Shown piece by piece: positions 59,467-64,000 of a stretch of 64,000 bases of DNA. The stretch is from Streptomyces sp. B93. Its GTDB lineage: Bacteria; Actinomycetota; Actinomycetes; Streptomycetales; Streptomycetaceae. A model generated the notes under the pieces. The model did not search any database. It was not told where the DNA came from and was given only the letters and a program-made list of their open reading frames with translations. A program made the position numbers and the translations under genes. Every line of letters begins with the position of its first letter. The stretch's first letter is position 1. The stretch is from positions 62,001-126,000 of the forward strand of contig NZ_JAGPXL010000002.1 in NCBI RefSeq assembly GCF_018070565.1, in the 5' to 3' direction.

Positions 59467-61200
59467 GTGCTCATACGACTTCTGCGGACCTATCTCAGGC
59501 CCTACCGAAAACCCATCGCCCTGCTGGTCGTGCTCCAGTTCCTCCAGACCTGCGCCACCTTGTACCTGCCGACGCTCAACGCCGACATCATCGACAACGG
59601 TGTCGTCCTGGGCGACACCGGCTACATCCTGTCCTACGGCGCCCTGATGGTCGGCATCTCGCTGGCACAGGTCGTCACCAACATCGGGGCCGTGTACTAC
59701 GGCGCCCGCACCGCGGCGGCGCTCGGCCGGGACGTACGGGGCGATGTCTTCGACCGGGTGCAGTCGTTCTCCGCGCGTGAGGTCGGCCACTTCGGCGCGC
59801 CGTCGCTGATCACCCGTACGACGAACGACGTCCAGCAGGTGCAGATGCTGGCGCTGATGACGTTCACGCTGATGGTGTCGGCGCCCATCATGTGCGTGGG
59901 CGGCATCATCCTGGCCCTCGGCCTGGACGTGCCGTTGTCGGGGGTGCTGGTCGCGGTGGTACCGGTGCTGGGCATCTGCGTGACGCTGATCGTACGGGCG
60001 CTGCGACCGCTGTTCCGCTCCATGCAGAAGCGGCTGGACACCGTGAACCGGGTGCTGCGCGAGCAGATCACCGGCAACCGTGTGATCCGGGCCTTCGTCC
60101 GCGACGAGTACGAGCAGCACCGCTTCCGGAAGGCCAACACCGACCTGACCGACGTGGCGCTGCGCTCCGGGAACCTGCTTGCGCTGATGTTCCCGATCGT
60201 GATGACGGTGGTGAACCTGTCGTCGGTGGCGGTGGTGTGGTTCGGCGCCCACCGCATCGACAGCGGCGGCATGCAGATCGGCGACCTGACCGCGTACCTC
60301 GCCTATCTGATGCAGATCGTGATGTCCGTGATGATGGCCACCTTCATGTTCATGATGGTGCCGCGCGCGGAGGTGTGCGCCGAGCGCATCCAGGAGGTGC
60401 TGGACACCGAGTCCAGCGTCGTCCCGCCGCTCGCTCCCGTCACCGAGCTGCGGCGCCACGGGCACCTGGAGATCCGCGGCGCGGGCTTCCGCTACCCGGG
60501 GGCCGAGGAGCCGGTGCTGAAGGCCGTCGAGCTGGTCGCCCGGCCCGGGGAGACGACCGCCGTCATCGGCTCCACCGGCAGCGGCAAGTCGACCCTGCTC
60601 GGCCTGGTGCCACGGCTGTTCGACGCCACCGAGGGCGAGGTCCTCGTGGACGGGGTGGACGTACGCACCCTCGGCCAGGAGGTGCTGGCCCGGACGGTCG
60701 GGCTCGTGCCGCAGAAGCCGTACCTGTTCGCCGGGACCGTCGCCACCAATCTGCGCTACGGCAATCCGGACGCCACCGACGAGGAGCTGTGGCACGCGCT
60801 GGAGGTGGCGCAGGCCAAGGACTTCGTGGAGCGGCTGGAGAACGGCCTGGACTCCCCCATCGCGCAGGGCGGCACGAACGTCTCCGGCGGTCAGCGGCAG
60901 CGGCTCGCCATCGCCCGCACGCTCGTGCAGCGTCCCGAGATCTACCTCTTCGACGACTCCTTCTCCGCCCTCGACTACGCCACCGACGCCGCGCTGCGCG
61001 AGGCGCTGTCCCGGGAGACGGCGGAGGCGACCGTCGTCATCGTCGCCCAGCGGGTGGCCACCATCAGGGACGCCGACCGGATCGTCGTACTGGACGAAGG
61101 ACGGGTCGTGGGGACGGGGACCCACCGTGAACTGATGGCCGACAACGAGACCTACCGGGAGATCGTGCTCTCCCAGCTGACGGAAGCGGAGGCTGCCTGA
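59467..61200 (+). CDS. Heterodimeric ABC exporter subunit with degenerate nucleotide site
   Basis: This 577-residue half-exporter has six membrane helices then a nucleotide-binding domain. It has a normal Walker A (GSTGSGKST) and signature (VSGGQRQ). The Walker B catalytic position is Asp (LFDDSFSALD) and the H-loop has Gln (VIVAQRVAT), so its own ATP site is degenerate. This matches the TM287/BmrC-type subunit of asymmetric exporters. GTG 59467 follows GAGAGAAG. It is coupled to the next gene (TGATG). Confidence 0.92.
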   Translation: MLIRLLRTYLRPYRKPIALLVVLQFLQTCATLYLPTLNADIIDNGVVLGDTGYILSYGALMVGISLAQVVTNIGAVYYGARTAAALGRDVRGDVFDRVQSFSAREVGHFGAPSLITRTTNDVQQVQMLALMTFTLMVSAPIMCVGGIILALGLDVPLSGVLVAVVPVLGICVTLIVRALRPLFRSMQKRLDTVNRVLREQITGNRVIRAFVRDEYEQHRFRKANTDLTDVALRSGNLLALMFPIVMTVVNLSSVAVVWFGAHRIDSGGMQIGDLTAYLAYLMQIVMSVMMATFMFMMVPRAEVCAERIQEVLDTESSVVPPLAPVTELRRHGHLEIRGAGFRYPGAEEPVLKAVELVARPGETTAVIGSTGSGKSTLLGLVPRLFDATEGEVLVDGVDVRTLGQEVLARTVGLVPQKPYLFAGTVATNLRYGNPDATDEELWHALEVAQAKDFVERLENGLDSPIAQGGTNVSGGQRQRLAIARTLVQRPEIYLFDDSFSALDYATDAALREALSRETAEATVVIVAQRVATIRDADRIVVLDEGRVVGTGTHRELMADNETYREIVLSQLTEAEAA

Positions 61201-63128
61201 TGGCCGGGCCCGCGGGGCGCATGATGGCGGGGACCGGGCCGGACCACCGCTCGCTGGACTTCAAGGGGTCGGGCAAACGGCTCGTCGCCCGGTTCCGGCC
61301 CGAACGGCTCACCCTCGGCGTGCTGGTGCTGTGCGTGCTGGTCAGCGTCGGCCTGTCCGTCGTAGGACCGAAGATCCTGGGCCGGGCCACCGACCTCGTC
61401 TTCGCGGGGATCGTCGGGCGGGAACTGCCCGCCGGCCAGTCCAAGGCCGAGGCGCTGGAGGCGATGCGGGAGCGCGGTGACGGGCGGATCGCCGACATGC
61501 TCCGCTCCACCGACTTCACCCCCGGCCAGGGCATCGACTTCGGCGCGGTCGGCGATGTGCTGCTGCTCGCGCTCGCCGTGTTCGTCGGCGCCGGACTGCT
61601 GATGGCGGTGGCGACACGGCTGGTGAACCGGGCCGTCAACCGGACCATGTACCGGCTGCGGGAGGACGTGCAGACGAAGCTGTCCCGGCTGCCGCTGTCG
61701 TACTTCGACAAACGGCAGCGCGGTGAGGTGCTGTCCCGCGCCACCAACGACATCGACAACATCGGGCAGACCCTCCAGCAGTCGATGGGCCAGCTCATCA
61801 ACAGCGTGCTGACCATCATCGGGGTGCTGGCGATGATGTTCTACGTCTCCTGGATCCTCGCCCTGGTGGCGCTGGTGACCGTGCCGCTGTCGTTCGTCGT
61901 CGCGACCCGGGTCGGCAAGCGGTCCCAGCCGCACTTCGTGGCGCAGTGGCGGACCACCGGCAAGCTCAACGCGCACATCGAGGAGATGTACACCGGGCAC
62001 ACCCTGGTGAAGGTGTTCGGGCGGCAGGAGGAGTCGGCGAAGCAGTTCGCCGAGCACAACGACGAGCTGTACGAGGCCGGGTTCAGGGCGCAGTTCAACA
62101 GCGGGATGATGCAGCCGCTGATGATGTTCGTGTCGAACATCAACTACGTGCTGGTGGCGGTGGTCGGTGGGCTGCGGGTCGCCTCCGGGTCGCTGTCCAT
62201 CGGTGACGTGCAGGCGTTCATCCAGTACTCCCGGCAGTTCTCCATGCCGCTGACGCAGGTCGCGTCCATGGCCAACCTGGTGCAGTCCGGCGTCGCCTCC
62301 GCCGAACGGGTCTTCGAACTCCTCGACGCGGAGGAGCAGTCCGCGGACCCGGTGGCGGGCGTACGGCCGCGGGAGCTGCGGGGGCGGGTCGCGCTGGAGG
62401 GGGTGTCCTTCCGGTACGACCCCGAGAAGCCGCTCATCGAGGACCTGACGCTGACCGTGGAACCCGGGCAGACCGTCGCCGTCGTCGGGCCGACCGGCGC
62501 GGGCAAGACCACGCTGGTCAACCTGCTCATGCGGTTCTACGAGGTGTCCGGCGGGCGGATCACCCTCGACGGCGTCGACATCGCGGACATGTCCCGCGAC
62601 GAACTGCGCGCCACGATCGGCATGGTGCTCCAGGACACCTGGCTGTTCGGCGGCACCATCGCGGAGAACATCGCCTACGGGGCGTCGCGCGAGGTCACCC
62701 GGGGGGAGATCGAGGAGGCCGCGCGGGCGGCGCACGCGGACCGGTTCGTCCGGACGCTGCCCGACGGGTACGACACGGTGATCGACGACGAGGGGAGCGG
62801 GGTCAGCGCGGGTGAGAAGCAGCTGATCACCATCGCCCGGGCGTTCCTCTCCGATCCGGTGATCCTGGTGCTGGACGAGGCGACGTCGTCCGTGGACACG
62901 CGGACGGAGGTGCTGATCCAGAAGGCGATGGCGAAGCTGGCGCACGGGCGGACGTCGTTCGTGATCGCGCACCGGCTGTCGACGATCCGGGACGCGGACA
63001 CGATCCTGGTGATGGAGAACGGGGCGATCGTGGAGCAGGGGGCGCATGATGTGCTGCTTGCTGCCGGGGGCGCGTATGCGCGCCTTTACAAGGCTCAGTT
63101 CGCGTCGGCTGTGGCTGAGGTGGACTGA
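61200..63128 (+). CDS. Heterodimeric ABC exporter subunit with catalytic Walker B
   Basis: This 642-residue half-exporter has six helices and a nucleotide-binding domain with Walker A GPTGAGKTT, catalytic Walker B LVLDEATSSVD and H-loop VIAHRLST. Its signature is non-canonical (VSAGEKQL). Together with the previous subunit one consensus and one degenerate ATP site form, as in TM287/288. It has a longer N-terminus and a longer loop before helix 2. The substrate is unknown (lipid, drug or peptide). Confidence 0.93.
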   Translation: MAGPAGRMMAGTGPDHRSLDFKGSGKRLVARFRPERLTLGVLVLCVLVSVGLSVVGPKILGRATDLVFAGIVGRELPAGQSKAEALEAMRERGDGRIADMLRSTDFTPGQGIDFGAVGDVLLLALAVFVGAGLLMAVATRLVNRAVNRTMYRLREDVQTKLSRLPLSYFDKRQRGEVLSRATNDIDNIGQTLQQSMGQLINSVLTIIGVLAMMFYVSWILALVALVTVPLSFVVATRVGKRSQPHFVAQWRTTGKLNAHIEEMYTGHTLVKVFGRQEESAKQFAEHNDELYEAGFRAQFNSGMMQPLMMFVSNINYVLVAVVGGLRVASGSLSIGDVQAFIQYSRQFSMPLTQVASMANLVQSGVASAERVFELLDAEEQSADPVAGVRPRELRGRVALEGVSFRYDPEKPLIEDLTLTVEPGQTVAVVGPTGAGKTTLVNLLMRFYEVSGGRITLDGVDIADMSRDELRATIGMVLQDTWLFGGTIAENIAYGASREVTRGEIEEAARAAHADRFVRTLPDGYDTVIDDEGSGVSAGEKQLITIARAFLSDPVILVLDEATSSVDTRTEVLIQKAMAKLAHGRTSFVIAHRLSTIRDADTILVMENGAIVEQGAHDVLLAAGGAYARLYKAQFASAVAEVD

Positions 63129-63157
63129 GCCGTTGCCCGGCGTCGGGGTGCCGTCAC

Positions 63158-64000
63158 TCAGTCCAAGTAGCCCCTCAGTTGGTCCGCGAAGGCGTGGTCC
63201 CTCAGTTTGTTGAGGGTCTTGGACTCGATCTGGCGGATGCGTTCGCGGGTGACGCCGAAGATGCGGCCTATCTCCTCCAGGGTGCGGGGGCGGCCGTCGG
63301 CGAGGCCGTAGCGGAGTTGGACGACCTTGCGTTCGCGTTCGCCGAGGGTGGAGAGGACCGCCTCCAGGTGCTCCTTGAGGAGGAGGAACGCGGCTGACTC
63401 GACGGGGCTCGCGGCGTCGCCGTCCTCTATGAGGTCGCCGAGGGCCACGTCGTCCTCCTCGCCCACGGGGGCGTGCAGGGAGACCGGTTCCTGGGCGAGC
63501 CGCAGGACCTCGCTGACGCGCTCCGGGGGCAGGTCGAGGTGGGCGGCGACCTCGTCCGGGGTCGGTTCGTAGCCGCGTTCCTGGAGCATGCGGCGCTGGA
63601 CCCGGACGACGCGGTTGATGAGTTCGACGACATGGACCGGGACACGGATGGTGCGGGCCTGGTCGGCGAGGGCGCGGGACATGGCCTGGCGGATCCACCA
63701 GGTGGCGTACGTGGAGAACTTGTAGCCGCGGGCGTAGTCGAACTTCTCCACGGCCCGGATGAGGCCGAGGTTGCCCTCCTGGACCAGGTCCAGCATGGTC
63801 AGGCCGCGGCCGACGTACCGTTTGGCGACGGAGACCACCAGCCGCAGGTTCGCCTCGATCAGACGGCGCTTGGCCATCCGGCCCATGACGACGAGCTTGT
63901 CGAGGTCGAGGGCGAGCTGGGTGTCCAGGTCGGGCGTGTTGCCCAGCTTCTCCTCCGCGAAGAGTCCGGCTTCGACGCGGCGGGCGAGTTCGACCTCCTC
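63158..64000 (-). CDS. hrdA: Principal-type RNA polymerase sigma factor, partial (5' end outside window)
   Basis: The 3' 281 codons of a sigma-70 gene are present; translation enters from beyond 64000. Region 2.2-2.4 shows [14 protein letters not shown], then [20 protein letters not shown]. Region 4.2 shows [19 protein letters not shown], and the protein ends RGYLD. It is an Hrd-type factor close to HrdB in these regions. Assignment to HrdA rests on remembered gene order (SCO2465) and is moderate; HrdB, C or D cannot be fully excluded. It converges on the ABC exporter. Confidence 0.8.
   Translation of the reverse strand, partial: EEVELARRVEAGLFAEEKLGNTPDLDTQLALDLDKLVVMGRMAKRRLIEANLRLVVSVAKRYVGRGLTMLDLVQEGNLGLIRAVEKFDYARGYKFSTYATWWIRQAMSRALADQARTIRVPVHVVELINRVVRVQRRMLQERGYEPTPDEVAAHLDLPPERVSEVLRLAQEPVSLHAPVGEEDDVALGDLIEDGDAASPVESAAFLLLKEHLEAVLSTLGERERKVVQLRYGLADGRPRTLEEIGRIFGVTRERIRQIESKTLNKLRDHAFADQLRGYLD

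Overview
The window is chromosomal DNA of a Streptomyces or very close relative. Base composition is strongly G+C rich with almost every codon ending in G or C, genes are packed with ATGA/GTGA overlaps, and the content is typically streptomycete: MatB, the actinomycete Mbl, an ANTAR regulator, paired SPFH proteins and an Hrd-type sigma factor. From memory, the order matB / carboxyltransferase / trypsin-MoxR genes / mbl / ABC pair / hrdA resembles the S. coelicolor SCO2444-SCO2465 stretch.

Region by region. (1) 87-3218: an LmeA-like DUF2993 protein and an MMPL transporter behind a doubled operator-like repeat, closed by a strong terminator. (2) 3430-11477: one polycistronic run with a type III polyketide synthase, a PAPS-dependent sulfotransferase, a full PAPS supply (CysC, CysD, CysN) and a sulfonate/sulfate-type ABC importer. 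It looks like a dedicated cassette for sulfating a polyketide and resembles the Cpz6/Cpz8 presulficidin step of caprazamycin biosynthesis. Two genes carry rare TTA (bldA) codons. (3) 11584-15801: two PucR-type regulators flank a Tat-exported metallo-beta-lactamase-fold hydrolase. (4) 15805-27287: an envelope glycoconjugate cluster with a small DUF2613 protein, a GT4 glycosyltransferase, three methyltransferases, a 1,473-residue AftD-like arabinofuranosyltransferase, a condensation-fold acyltransferase, a DMT-type membrane protein and a Trm112-like protein. (5) 27218-32557: a 24-bp minisatellite, a second MMPL-DUF2993 pair, and a divergent OmpR-type two-component system with a candidate binding site. 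(6) 32545-38246: a broken small membrane gene, an ATP-grasp protein, a DoxX/LysR pair, MatB and a carboxyltransferase. (7) 38378-46971: a trypco1 / trypsin-VMAP / MoxR / SAV_2336-type conflict-system island whose largest protein ends in an apparently dead HAD domain and contains a pseudokinase; mbl follows. (8) 46985-56884: stress-type signalling (MEDS-HATPase, STAS-ANTAR, a SigB-like promoter), an SPFH-NfeD-SPFH membrane operon, a YihY-holin-DUF3618-DUF4235 operon and a CLC channel. (9) 56948-64000: three tRNAs, a small YtxH-like protein, a FGGY kinase, a heterodimeric ABC exporter and the 3' part of an Hrd sigma factor gene that runs off the window.

The strongest candidates for something not well described are the TTA-marked sulfation cassette and the conflict-system protein that carries both a pseudokinase and a pseudo-HAD module.
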